IMG/VR virus record: IMGVR_UViG_3300035681_000001
Coordinates: 124,001-188,000 of that record
Reading direction: 5' to 3' (one strand)
Length of the DNA stretch: 64,000 nt
Source of the DNA: a virus
Shown here: positions 15,129-22,743 of the stretch, piece after piece
Layout: the number at the start of each line of letters is the position of its first letter
Position numbering within the stretch: the first letter of the stretch is position 1
Notes under the pieces: model-generated
What the model was told of the DNA's origin: nothing
The model's database searches: none
Seen by the model: only the letters and a program-made list of their open reading frames with translations
Translations under genes and position numbers: made by a program

Positions 15129-15704
15129 ATGGATTCTTACGAAGAGACCTTCCACAACTTGATCAAAGATGTGCCCTTAGAAGAGCTACAAGAACTCAGC
15201 AAAAGAGGACAGATTGTAGCTCACGCAGCTCGCGACAATTCAACGTTTCAAGCTGCTAAAAGAACCAAGCTCAGGATTGACTGCGAAATAGGTCGGCGTA
15301 GAGCCCAATCAGTTGCAGTATCTGACTTCCCACGTGCAGTATCTCACCTCCCACATTCCATGAACAACTCCACTATTACTGATTCCCGGGACCAAATGTT
15401 ACAGCAGCCTACGAACTCTGAAGCTCTCAAAAAAACCGAGCCAGTCAACGGGAGTAGACCTCAACCTACAGCACCTTACGTGTGTCTGACAGAGTACGCC
15501 ACTGGAGAGCTTATGTATTGTGACTTTGCAGCAGATCAGCCGTTAATGATAAGAACTATAAGAGCTCCTAACTACCATTACACGCATATTATGACAGCCC
15601 ACGCTGAATACAGCGTTAAAGAAACGGCAGATGAAGTGCTGTTAGCTACCGGGCGGGGTAGCTTTAGACCAGCTCCACGCTGGACAGCAAAAATAGCACG
15701 TTAA
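15129..15704 (+). CDS. Hypothetical protein, paralogue of 13556-13957
   Basis: 191 residues. N-terminal helical part (LEELQELSKRG), then AAKRTKLRIDCEI, an insertion of about 50 polar residues absent from the paralogue, and a C-terminal domain with YVCLTEYATGE, YSVKETADEVL and PAPRWTAKIA. The conserved ends and the variable middle suggest two short domains. Function unknown. Confidence 0.65.
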   Translation: MDSYEETFHNLIKDVPLEELQELSKRGQIVAHAARDNSTFQAAKRTKLRIDCEIGRRRAQSVAVSDFPRAVSHLPHSMNNSTITDSRDQMLQQPTNSEALKKTEPVNGSRPQPTAPYVCLTEYATGELMYCDFAADQPLMIRTIRAPNYHYTHIMTAHAEYSVKETADEVLLATGRGSFRPAPRWTAKIAR

Positions 15705-15739
15705 GTCACTACCCACCTACTAACCTACACTCTAGACTC

Positions 15740-15928
15740 ATGAACCCTAACCCCACCACCGCTACCTACCTAAAATGCTCGATGTCTAACTCTGCCATCA
15801 CACTAGCAAAAAAGTGGGAACGCAAGGGTTTTAACCTACGGGTTAAACTCCTCAAACTAAACACCACCACCCAATGGCATCTCCTTACTGGGAACCCACA
15901 GACCAAGGTTCAGACCGAGAAGACCTAG
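15740..15928 (+). CDS. Small hypothetical protein
   Basis: 62 residues, basic (KKWERKGFNLRVKLLKL). The ATG follows TCTAGACTC. It overlaps the frame at 15874 by 55 bases in another frame, so only one of the two may be real over that part. Confidence 0.4.
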   Translation: MNPNPTTATYLKCSMSNSAITLAKKWERKGFNLRVKLLKLNTTTQWHLLTGNPQTKVQTEKT

Positions 15929-16008
15929 GTCTAGTCGAACTGTTAGAAGAAACTGCCGGAGATCTCCGGCAAGCTTTGCTCGGTTTGATGAATAAACAGG
16001 AGGAATAA
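15874..16008 (+). CDS. Small acidic protein
   Basis: 44 residues, acidic and helical (LGLVELLEETAGDLRQALLG). It follows the ACCACCACCCA leader typical of this region. It ends directly before an A-rich stretch and the hairpin at 16022. Unknown function. Confidence 0.45.
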   Translation: MASPYWEPTDQGSDREDLGLVELLEETAGDLRQALLGLMNKQEE

Positions 16009-16021
16009 AAAAAGAAAAGCG

Positions 16022-16047
16022 CCAGGCTGGGTAACCACTCAGCCTGG
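16022..16047 (+). promoter_or_regulatory. 8-bp hairpin before the NblA-like gene
   Basis: CCAGGCTG (16022-16029) pairs with CAGCCTGG (16040-16047). It ends 8 bases before the start at 16056, so it would affect ribosome access to that gene. Confidence 0.5.
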
Positions 16048-16055
16048 TCAACACT

Positions 16056-16310
16056 ATGGAACCTTTAGAACTCACGCTAACCCAAAAGTTTGAACTAGAA
16101 AAGTACCAACGGATCATTAGGGAAACCGAAGACCTAGCAGGCCTTAAGAGCCTAGCGGAGACTTTATTTCAAGCTTGGCAGTCACAAAAAGCAGCCACTC
16201 AGTGGCTAATGCGCCAAAACCTCAGCAGACAAACTTATGTCAGTAGCTTGCCCACCGCGCCCACCACGCCCGCCGAGCCCCTACCCGCCCAGCCCACCCA
16301 ACCCACCTAA
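16056..16310 (+). CDS. nblA: NblA-like phycobilisome degradation protein
   Basis: 84 residues. Residues 4-60 match the NblA pattern seen in Synechococcus elongatus: LTLTQKFELEKYQR against the family's LSVEQQFDLQKYRQ, then the acidic spacer, a second helix with Leu at fixed spacing, and the closing (M)RQ. A Pro/Thr-rich tail (PTTPAEPLPAQPTQPT) is an extra. NblA binds phycobiliproteins and delivers them to the Clp protease; some freshwater cyanophages carry it to dismantle antennae during infection. The identification rests on motif similarity across a short protein, so a profile search is the deciding test. Confidence 0.65.
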   Translation: MEPLELTLTQKFELEKYQRIIRETEDLAGLKSLAETLFQAWQSQKAATQWLMRQNLSRQTYVSSLPTAPTTPAEPLPAQPTQPT

Positions 16311-16324
16311 ACGGTAAACGTTAA

Positions 16325-16405
16325 GGGGGTATGGTGGAACAGCAGACACGCTTGGTTTAGGTCCAAGTGCCGAAAGGTGTGCAGGTTCAAGTCCTGTTAC
16401 CCTCA
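16325..16405 (+). tRNA. tRNA-Leu (anticodon UAG)
   Basis: Acceptor GGGGGTA pairs with TACCCTC (one G-U), the anticodon stem CTTGG/CCAAG closes the loop TTTAGGT (anticodon TAG), there is a long class II variable arm (TGCCGAAAGGTG), and the T-arm is CAGGTTCAAGTCCTG. The discriminator is A and the 3' CCA is not encoded. It reads CUA, which is a common Leu codon in this window. Confidence 0.95.
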
Positions 16406-16410
16406 CTACA

Positions 16411-16743
16411 ATGCCTAAAACTGATAACCGCCACATGTCTCGGGATTTTACCGGAGACATCTCTGAGTTAGACGACCAGCACCTCAAAAACGTCCTAAAC
16501 CTGCACTTACGGTCTATCGCCACAGCAGGTTATGAAAACTCCTTAAACCGAGTGTGGGTGCTGCCGCCTTACTTAGCAGAAGCCCGGAAACGTAACCTAA
16601 AGTTTCCATCTAAAGGGGCATTCCCTGAAATCATTAGTCGCATAGACAATGAAGACTGGGAGTGGGAATTCGAGTCGTTAGGCCGGGCAGATGCCTACGA
16701 GTTTGAAGAATTCTATGGTATTACCTCTTACGTAGACCTTTAA
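16411..16743 (+). CDS. Hypothetical protein
   Basis: 110 residues from the ATG at 16411; an in-frame ATG at 16435 (MSRDFTGDI) is an alternative. Acidic, with a WEWEFES stretch and EFEEFYGI near the end. It starts 5 bases after the tRNA. Family unknown. Confidence 0.6.
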   Translation: MPKTDNRHMSRDFTGDISELDDQHLKNVLNLHLRSIATAGYENSLNRVWVLPPYLAEARKRNLKFPSKGAFPEIISRIDNEDWEWEFESLGRADAYEFEEFYGITSYVDL

Positions 16744-16845
16744 AACTAGTGGATCGAACGCTGGTTAAACTTAGGCAACCTGAGGGGGTTGGGGCTAAGT
16801 TTAAACTCCCAGATCGGATTAACTCAAAATAAAGAGGCCCTTTAA

Positions 16846-16974
16846 GCTGCGGCCATAATACCGCAGCAGTTCTGTGAAACCGGATACCGGCACTAGCAGA
16901 CTTGGTAGAGCCTTACTGCCACCGAGTCCACTACCACTGAGTCCACTACCACCAACCGTTGCAGGTTGGTGGTA
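16846..16974 (+). promoter_or_regulatory. Leader region with two strong hairpins and a 16-bp direct repeat
   Basis: GCTGCGG/CCGCAGC (16846-16852 with 16861-16867) and a perfect 11-bp inverted repeat TACCACCAACC/GGTTGGTGGTA (16947-16957 with 16964-16974). GAGTCCACTACCAC occurs twice 16 bases apart (16924, 16940). The region 16744-17070 holds no gene and leads, through an A/C-rich stretch, to the SSB-like gene. The layout parallels the leader of the gene at 5888. Confidence 0.55.
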
Positions 16975-17070
16975 ACACTCTAGGTTGCACTTGTTAGTAC
17001 TTTGAAAAACAAAGGAAAGCACACGGTCACAAGACCACCTAAAAAACCAAAAAGCCAAAAAACCAAAACC

Positions 17071-18024
17071 ATGACTACTACTAACGCCAACACTGCCACT
17101 GCTGCCGCAACTCAAGCTCAAGCCGTCGCTGCTGGGTGTAAACGGTCGCAACCTTATGCTTTCTTCGTGAAAGAGGTCGCAAAGGATGAAAATCTCGCTC
17201 GTTGCGTACCAGCGTGCTTCAAAGCACAGGCCCAAAAAGGTGCTTCATGCTTTTCGCTGTCTAGCGAAGACATAACCCAGCGTCGTTTCTCGATCGTCAT
17301 CAACGATCCGACGTTGATGCAACCGGAAATGGGAATGCTGCTGGACGACGAGACCAAAGCTAGTTTCTCGGAACTCCCGCTTAGTGCAACTGCACCTGGT
17401 AACAGGTACGCATATTTGCAAGCCAAAGTGTTGGAGCACTACAAACAAGCCTTTCAAGCCGGCAACAACCCGTACACCGGCGTGAAGCTGAAGTTGCACC
17501 TTAGTGCAATTATGGACTCACAAGGCAAAATGGTGATTCAAGTTCCTGGTGCTAAAGAGTTGCCTGAGGGTACCGGTTGGCTTAAGGGCTTTAAATCAGC
17601 CACTCTTCTGGTGGGCCCTGAATACGTAGAGCAAGGGCTTTTCTCTCTAGAGGAGTACCACGGGCTGCACGAATACGCCACTTTGGCGGGTCTTATTACC
17701 CAACTCGACGGTACCCGTTACAGCTCAGTAAACGCCAAGCAGCGTCAGTATCTAACCCCTAAACCAGGGGTTGAGGCTACATTTCAGTTCCAGATGGTTC
17801 CTAGGCTAAATCCTACCAGTAACGTTTACGTGCCTGGCCTAGCCGACATCCGTTGGTTTGGATTCATGGTAGTTGGTCTCAATAGCGGCGGTCTCGCACA
17901 AGAAACCGCACGCCCGGCAACCACAGCTCCTCAGGAAACTGCTGACCTGCCCCCACTGCCTCCCCTGCCCGTACCTACTACTGCCCCGGTACCTACTACC
18001 GAGGACGAGGACATTAAGTTCTAA
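17071..18024 (+). CDS. Putative ssDNA-binding protein with SSB-like acidic tail
   Basis: 317 residues. The start at 17071 follows repeated AAAACC leader units; an upstream in-frame start at 17002 would translate those repeats. Residues 1-30 are Thr/Ala-rich. The body (about 30-280) is a beta-rich globular region. Residues 285-308 are a Pro/Thr linker and the last residues are EDEDIKF. SSB proteins end in an acidic tip such as DDDIPF that recruits partner proteins, and the linker-plus-tip layout here is the same. I cannot prove an OB fold by eye. A replication or recombination role near the polymerase-helicase would fit. Confidence 0.5.
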   Translation: MTTTNANTATAAATQAQAVAAGCKRSQPYAFFVKEVAKDENLARCVPACFKAQAQKGASCFSLSSEDITQRRFSIVINDPTLMQPEMGMLLDDETKASFSELPLSATAPGNRYAYLQAKVLEHYKQAFQAGNNPYTGVKLKLHLSAIMDSQGKMVIQVPGAKELPEGTGWLKGFKSATLLVGPEYVEQGLFSLEEYHGLHEYATLAGLITQLDGTRYSSVNAKQRQYLTPKPGVEATFQFQMVPRLNPTSNVYVPGLADIRWFGFMVVGLNSGGLAQETARPATTAPQETADLPPLPPLPVPTTAPVPTTEDEDIKF

Positions 18025-18050
18025 AAAGCCTAGCTTAAAGCAGCTTAACC

Positions 18051-18077
18051 AGCCCCCTTAACCGGGGGCTTTTTTTA
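18051..18077 (+). terminator. Rho-independent terminator
   Basis: AGCCCCC/GGGGGCT with loop TTAACC and eight T, 26 bases after the stop of the SSB-like gene. Confidence 0.93.
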
Positions 18078-18151
18078 AATAACCGGGAGCTTTTTTAAAC
18101 AAACAAAGGGGCTCACTAAAAAAAGCAAAGCACTCGGTAAAGAAAAAACCA

Positions 18152-18670
18152 GTGAACCCTACACGCTTTCGAGGCACTGTACTGACAACGGAATTCGTCC
18201 CTAAGTTGGACGAAAACCTTAGTTCGGCTCGGCAGTGTAATATGCCCGTACGAGCCCTACGGCTCCGGTTGTCAGTAACACACGCCCAACCTGAAACTGA
18301 ATCTCCTGAGGGAGATTGGTACGAGATTAGGGAGCCCGGTTACCCTGATATCATAGTAGATCAACTAGTAGGCTACACCCCCGGACAAATCCACCTCTGG
18401 GCTGGGCCTGAAGAATCCCGCTACGGCGGTAGTTATGACTTTGACCTAGAAGCCGCTACTGAAGTATGGGTTTGGTCACCTAATGATACCCCTAAAGTTA
18501 AATACATTAGCTATAACTGTCCACGACGTAGCTCCCGAGAAACCGGTAGTCGGGTGTTGCATCAATTTACATACCCAAACGTGTTTCAGCGAGTGGAGCA
18601 ATCACTAGCACTAGCTCCCCCTAACGTTGAAAAATGCGTAATGCCGCTGCCGCTGCCGCTGCCGGTTTAG
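18152..18670 (+). CDS. Hypothetical protein
   Basis: 172 residues from a GTG at 18152, preceded by an A-rich leader containing AAGCAAAGCAC. It has a WYEIREPGYPD segment and a Trp-rich middle (TEVWVWS). The last residues are PLPLPLPV, encoded by four CCGCTG-type repeats that in the overlapping frame encode the Ala-rich start of the next gene. Family unknown. Confidence 0.55.
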   Translation: MNPTRFRGTVLTTEFVPKLDENLSSARQCNMPVRALRLRLSVTHAQPETESPEGDWYEIREPGYPDIIVDQLVGYTPGQIHLWAGPEESRYGGSYDFDLEAATEVWVWSPNDTPKVKYISYNCPRRSSRETGSRVLHQFTYPNVFQRVEQSLALAPPNVEKCVMPLPLPLPV

Positions 18671-18900
18671 GTGTTTTACTGGCATTACCCGCATGGTTCT
18701 TAAAAGACTCATCGAACCTCAGTAAAAAAGCGTACCGCTACGAAGGCCCGTATGTAATAACACGGGCCTTTCCTAACCGTACCTACACCGTGCGGGTCTC
18801 CAACCAACTCGTAACAGTCAGTTCACTAACACCACTACCACCCACTGGCATCGCAGTAATCACCAATGACGGCTTCGCTAAAACTATTAGTAGGCGCTAG
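18634..18900 (+). CDS. Small membrane protein
   Basis: 88 residues with an N-terminal hydrophobic segment (AAAAAAGLGVLLALPAWFL) and a soluble beta-rich part. It overlaps the preceding gene by 37 bases and the following one by 35 bases. Together with 18866 and 19213 it forms a tight membrane-protein group. Unknown family. Confidence 0.6.
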   Translation: MRNAAAAAAAGLGVLLALPAWFLKDSSNLSKKAYRYEGPYVITRAFPNRTYTVRVSNQLVTVSSLTPLPPTGIAVITNDGFAKTISRR

Positions 18901-19219
18901 TATCGGACTTATCGTACTCGCGTTGCTTAACCCACCACCACCCACCGCCACCACCACTTATGCTACACGTGCTACTGTTATCAGCTCCACTACCCCCGGT
19001 AACTACATTAGTACGCCCGGTGGAGTGCTGGCCATTAATGACCGGCTCGCTGTTGGTTCTACTTGGACTAACGTTAAGGTTACTGCCGGCAGATTCTCCG
19101 GCACGCTAGTCCGTGGGGCTGGCGGGAACGTATGCCGCAGTCTTTTAAGCCCCGAGGCCAGGAGGAGTACCCTTTATCGTGATAAAGAAACCGGTACGTA
19201 CGGGGTACTAGAATGCTAA
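18866..19219 (+). CDS. Membrane-anchored or secreted protein
   Basis: 117 residues. Residues 5-24 are hydrophobic (LLVGASIGLIVLALL) and are followed by a Pro/Thr-rich stretch, suggesting a signal anchor. The exported part ends with two Cys. It overlaps both neighbours (7 bases with the next). Unknown family. Confidence 0.6.
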   Translation: MTASLKLLVGASIGLIVLALLNPPPPTATTTYATRATVISSTTPGNYISTPGGVLAINDRLAVGSTWTNVKVTAGRFSGTLVRGAGGNVCRSLLSPEARRSTLYRDKETGTYGVLEC

Positions 19220-20250
19220 TATTTATCCCACTAGGTTTAATAGCCGTATTTACAGGTGCTCATGGAATCGGGTCCAGTTACCTAGCAGCCGCCTTAGCAC
19301 TAGGAGTTTGTAATTGGGTAGGTCTCAGCCCTACTGATACTACTTCTATAACGGTAGGTTGTTACTTGTTAAACCTACTAGCTGGTGCAGCTCATGAATT
19401 TGGTGGCACGTCTTCAGATGCAGCTTTGGCACTAGGGGCCTATACCCCGGAACCCGTACCGGTAAGGATACTGCAGTGCAGTAATTGGAAAGCCGCCGCG
19501 TTAGGCATAAGTGCGTGCTTGCCTATAGGTAACCCACCTCACCTAATGGGTGTAGGCGGGTTGGTGCTGGCGGGTATATTACTACTACTAGTACGTAAGC
19601 TCAGCACCGGCGTGTTGGTAGTGGTAGTAGCTTCCGGAGTGTTATACGCTATAGCGTGGCACTTGGTAGCACCTACTAGTACCCTAGCTTCACTAGGGTT
19701 AATAGCTGGGTTGTTCGTACCTAGCTTATTGTGGCCCGGACCTGCACGCCCCACCGACCCAGAAACTTACCCTAACCCGCTAGGTGTATTAGCCGCTGGG
19801 TTTTACAGTTGGATAACTCCTGGTTTCACTACTGGTCTGGCTACTACTACGTTGTTAAACCCTACTATTTACCGCCCAGCAGTAACAGCTGTAATCGGCG
19901 GGGCTATAGAAGGTTGGAACCTACAGCTAATAGAACGCGGCGGGGAATCTAGTAAAACCCCACTAGGTAACTTACTAGGTACTCAACTAGAACCGTGCCA
20001 CGGCATGATTCTACTAGCGGTGACGTTAGCCTTGGTAACTTTCTTTTTCCCTATAGGGAATAGATTCGTACCGCACGCCAGGTGGGTTTCCATAGGGTCT
20101 TTAATAACCCAATCCGTGTTGACCACTGGGGTAATAGGAACCTTAACGTTCCTAGTAGCCGGGGTGTTAGCTCGTTACCTACAAACACTAGTACCGGGTT
20201 CAGAAGAAACCCGCAGTTTAGCTTTCCTAATCCCCGTAGCTACTAGCTAG
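19213..20250 (+). CDS. Polytopic membrane protein
   Basis: 345 residues with about eight to ten hydrophobic segments across the whole length (for example GLIAVFTGAHGIGSSYLAAA and VLVVVVASGVLYAIAW). No transporter signature is recognised. Last gene of the overlapping membrane group that begins at 18634; its stop codon lies within the terminator hairpin. Confidence 0.7.
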   Translation: MLIFIPLGLIAVFTGAHGIGSSYLAAALALGVCNWVGLSPTDTTSITVGCYLLNLLAGAAHEFGGTSSDAALALGAYTPEPVPVRILQCSNWKAAALGISACLPIGNPPHLMGVGGLVLAGILLLLVRKLSTGVLVVVVASGVLYAIAWHLVAPTSTLASLGLIAGLFVPSLLWPGPARPTDPETYPNPLGVLAAGFYSWITPGFTTGLATTTLLNPTIYRPAVTAVIGGAIEGWNLQLIERGGESSKTPLGNLLGTQLEPCHGMILLAVTLALVTFFFPIGNRFVPHARWVSIGSLITQSVLTTGVIGTLTFLVAGVLARYLQTLVPGSEETRSLAFLIPVATS

Positions 20251-20263
20251 CCGGGGGTTTTTT
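20232..20263 (+). terminator. Rho-independent terminator overlapping the stop codon
   Basis: CCCC (20232-20235) pairs with GGGG (20253-20256) around an inner TAGC/GCTA stem, followed by six T (20258-20263). The stop codon at 20248-20250 is within the hairpin. Confidence 0.75.
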
Positions 20264-20273
20264 GACGTAACAG

Positions 20274-20393
20274 CCTTTAACCTACTAGTACCTACCTAAG
20301 CTAGTGACCCTAACACCGTACGTGGAGTTAAAACTCACCTAGCGCGGCAACCTTAGTGACTACCCAGCTAGGTAGTACCGCGCCCGTTAAAGG
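20274..20393. repeat. Nested inverted-repeat structure
   Basis: CCTTTAAC (20274-20281) can pair with GTTAAAGG (20386-20393). Inside are GCGCGG (20342-20347)/CCGCGC (20378-20383) and CTACC/GGTAG (20360-20364 with 20371-20375), plus GAGTT-AA-AACTC near 20324. The nesting suggests a folded RNA or a cruciform site. Confidence 0.5.
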
Positions 20394-20605
20394 TACTAGG
20401 TGACCACTAAAGTGTGACACTTGATAAACCGGCACTAAAAACTTGATTTTTACCTTTGCTCTTTTTTTACTTTACGTGCGTAAAAAAGATGCTAGTATTA
20501 GTCAAGGGGACACCCCTGCTAATTACCTACCGACTACACTACCAGCTTCACTACCAAGGGCTAGACCGAATTCCCACAGCACCTAGAGCACCCACAGCAC
20601 CGTAC

Positions 20606-20704
20606 CGAATTACGTTTAGTAAGACATCCCAAAGCGAATCCCACGGCCAGAGCGAATTCCGACCTAAAGCGAAACCCACGGCCAGAGCGAATTACGTTTA
20701 GTAA
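20606..20704. repeat. Direct repeats, iteron-like
   Basis: A 28-bp unit beginning AAAGCGAA and ending GCGAATT occurs at 20631-20658 and 20666-20693 with one mismatch, 35 bases apart. CGAATTACGTTTAGTAA occurs at 20606 and 20688. CGAATT also occurs at 20567. Spacing near 35-47 bases resembles iterons. Confidence 0.6.
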
Positions 20705-20826
20705 AACCTGAAACGACCCCCACTGAGCCTAAAAACACCTGCTAGGCAGGGTAGCTTTTAACTAGTATTTACTAAGACCTAACTAACAGACTTTACTAAA
20801 TACCAGTTAAAGGTTAAAATTTTTAG

Positions 20827-20880
20827 GGTAACAGCCCGGATAGGATAATATTTTTTTGAGGTAACAGCCCGGATAGGATA
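20827..20880. repeat. Two perfect 21-bp direct repeats, 33 bases apart
   Basis: A 21-base unit beginning GGTAACAGCCCGG is present at 20827-20847 and 20860-20880. The 33-base step is about three helical turns, and the spacer holds ATAATATTTTTTT. Such phasing is expected for protein-binding iterons or operators next to an easily melted segment. Confidence 0.65.
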
Positions 20881-21000
20881 CTGTGTAGTAGTATGCTTTA
20901 AGGTGTGGGCTGTGTAAGCCCTAAAACCTGCTTTTACTTAAAGTTTTCGTCTAAGTCCTTTAAGGGGCTTATTTTTTTTGAGTGGTGTTTTCTTATTTAA

Positions 21001-21016
21001 AGCCGGTAAACCGGCT
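21001..21016. other. Perfect palindrome hairpin
   Basis: AGCCGGT-AA-ACCGGCT, 7-bp stem with a two-base loop, just after an A/T-rich stretch. Possible operator or stem-loop. Confidence 0.4.
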
Positions 21017-21346
21017 ACTGTAAGTTTAGCTCCTTATTACCCTGCTACCTACTCTCTAGTTACTCAGTTAATCCTAAACCTTACCTATGCTAAGGTTTTA
21101 CCCTGCGGCTTTCTGCGCTTCTAGTCAGTATTATTCCCGGCCGCCGGGTCCTACCGTTTCACAGTCAGTTTTTAGCACCGGTTTTTACTACGAGTACCAC
21201 CCCAAGCAGCTATCACGACGACTAAGAAAGATTTTTTGAACTTTTTACCAGTATCACTTCATTAACTATTGAATGGCTAAAGTCAGCCCGCCCTAGGGTT
21301 CCTAGGCACGCGTCAACTACTAGTACCACCTCACTTACTTCCCCTA

Positions 21347-21548
21347 ATGAAAACCCCAGGCTCTTTTGACCTTAACTTTTTTGGCCGGCGCTGAATTTGT
21401 TGCATCTCATGATGAATCTGGCCTAAGGTTAGGTCTTTCTAAGCCCGATTAACAACTACACCCTGAAATTAAAGTACCGCCTGAGGTAGATTGTTACTAC
21501 GATAACGGTAAGATTAACGCTTTTATGGACTTTTTAAATCAAACCTGA
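21347..21548 (+). pseudogene. Broken small gene (extra T plus in-frame TAA)
   Basis: The ATG at 21347 starts MKTPGSFDLNF. Removing one T from the T6 run near 21378-21383 lets the frame continue as LAGAEFVASHDESGLRLGL, then a TAA after SKPD, then QLHPEIKVPPEVDCYYDN and a final TGA at 21546. The composition is protein-like on both sides of both lesions. Family unknown. Confidence 0.5.
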
Positions 21549-21559
21549 CCTCACCGCTC

Positions 21560-21712
21560 ATGACACTTTACTGCTATCGAGTCACCACCAAAGCTGGTAC
21601 TTTTGACGTAATGGCCGCCACACCAGCAAAAGCTATTAGCCAGGCTTTTTACCTTGCTAACACCCGACGGCCGCCGGTAGTCATTTCTTGTCTGCAAATG
21701 GGAGAATGGTAG
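21560..21712 (+). CDS. 50-residue hypothetical protein, possibly truncated by TAG
   Basis: Encodes a compact 50-residue protein with YRVTTKAGTFDV and AKAISQAFYLAN, a pattern found in small phage proteins. It stops at TAG (21710-21712) after MGEW, but the same frame stays open with VWKDGKSTQPAYP, so the gene may have been longer. Start ATG follows ACCGCTC. Confidence 0.5.
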   Translation: MTLYCYRVTTKAGTFDVMAATPAKAISQAFYLANTRRPPVVISCLQMGEW

Positions 21713-21762
21713 GTTTGGAAGGACGGTAAATCAACTCAACCTGCTTACCCAACTTACTTTAA

Positions 21763-21948
21763 ACAGCTCGCATCACCGTTTATCTCCAACCCGATGAAAC
21801 TATTCCTGAAGCTCTATTTAGAGTTTTAGGAATAGCACCATCCGAGAAAACAGTCCTTCCGCCAGGTATTGGTATTATTGGGAGCAACCTACGCTCCACA
21901 CGCATTACCCCTCCGCACATTTTTGAGAATCATGACCTACCCACTTGA
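21763..21948 (+). pseudogene. Gene remnant without start
   Basis: An open frame with protein-like content (RITVYLQPDETIPEALF, then RVLGIAPSEKTVLPPGIG) ends at TGA 21946. It has no good start codon and is out of frame with the preceding gene. It overlaps the start of the next gene. Probably the tail of a decayed gene. Confidence 0.45.
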
Positions 21949-22216
21949 TAAGTCTGGAAATGAAACCTGCATTCTTTTTCAAGGATCATGGAACGTAAAG
22001 GATGGAATAGCATCCTTTACCTCCTCGCTAACAAACACCATTAGTAGATACAACCGACAAGCTCTGGAGCTTGCTATTCAAAACGTAAAAAATACTCGCT
22101 CGTCGTACAAAACTTACGATGCCTATATAGCTAGCTTGTTTCATTTTCAGAGCGGATTGTCAATGCTTAATGCCCGCACTGGCCTGAAACTGAGCAGTAC
22201 CGCTGTCAAGTGTTAA
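21932..22216 (+). CDS. Hypothetical protein
   Basis: 94 residues from the ATG at 21932; a start at 21869 would extend into the decayed gene. Helical, with a basic, Ser/Thr-rich middle (NTISRYNRQALELAIQNVK). It ends 2 bases before the P-loop gene. Unknown. Confidence 0.6.
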   Translation: MTYPLDKSGNETCILFQGSWNVKDGIASFTSSLTNTISRYNRQALELAIQNVKNTRSSYKTYDAYIASLFHFQSGLSMLNARTGLKLSSTAVKC

Positions 22217-22218
22217 AC

Positions 22219-22743
22219 ATGAAAGTAATCACAAAAAGCCGAAGATCGGGCAAAACAACCGAACTATTAAAGCTCGCTCAAAACTCTCAATATGCTTTTG
22301 TGTGTTGTGATTTACATGAATACCACAGAATAAAAGCGCTGCAGCCTAATATTCCTTTGTTTACGTTTAACGAGCTAAAACGCCAAGCGTGCAAAGGTTA
22401 TAAGATTAAGGGATTTGTTATTGACAATGCCGACCTGTGTATTCCTAATACAATTTGGACTGATAACTGGGAGGATGCTCAGACAGAGCTGATTGAATTG
22501 TCGGCAAAACACTGGAAATATATCTCTGTCTGTGAGCATTCTCAAGCTTACTCCATAGCTACAAAAGCAAAAGAGTTAGGCTATAACATTCCTTTTCCTG
22601 TTTTGCATAACGAACGCTGCCACGTCAAACCAACACTGTTTTTCGATCCAGAAAAGTACTTGCAAAAGATTGCCGGCGGACCCATTGAGTATGTGACTAC
22701 TTCTAGTGTTAACACTTGTTACCTAACACTGCCACATCTCTAA
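22219..22743 (+). CDS. Small P-loop ATPase-like protein
   Basis: 174 residues. Near the N-terminus KVITKSRRSGKTTELLKLA fits a Walker A loop (SGKTT) directly after the first strand, and FVIDNAD around residue 75 is a likely Walker B. Small proteins of this layout are common in phages and plasmids; their targets are unknown. The following gene starts on the last base of this stop (TAATG). Confidence 0.65.
   Translation: MKVITKSRRSGKTTELLKLAQNSQYAFVCCDLHEYHRIKALQPNIPLFTFNELKRQACKGYKIKGFVIDNADLCIPNTIWTDNWEDAQTELIELSAKHWKYISVCEHSQAYSIATKAKELGYNIPFPVLHNERCHVKPTLFFDPEKYLQKIAGGPIEYVTTSSVNTCYLTLPHL

Larger units (their letters stand above)
20264..21346. other. 1.1-kb gene-free region with nested repeats (candidate origin or control region)
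   Basis: No credible gene is seen. Contents in order: a nested inverted-repeat structure (20274-20393), AAGTGT-G-ACACTT near 20411, T-rich/A-rich arms at 20462-20488, 28-bp and 17-bp direct repeats (20606-20704), two 21-bp repeats beside a T-run (20827-20880), and a perfect palindrome at 21001. Frames across it are low-complexity by-products of the repeats. A replication origin, a partition site or a control region for the right-hand genes are the main options. Confidence 0.5.

Noticed and set aside
20456-20701. 81-codon open frame
   Set aside because: It runs across direct repeats, starts at TTG without leader, and has low-complexity repeat-derived content; better read as non-coding repeats.
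20827-20880. CRISPR array
   Set aside because: Only two 21-bp repeats with a 12-bp spacer; too few and the spacer is too short. No cas genes nearby.
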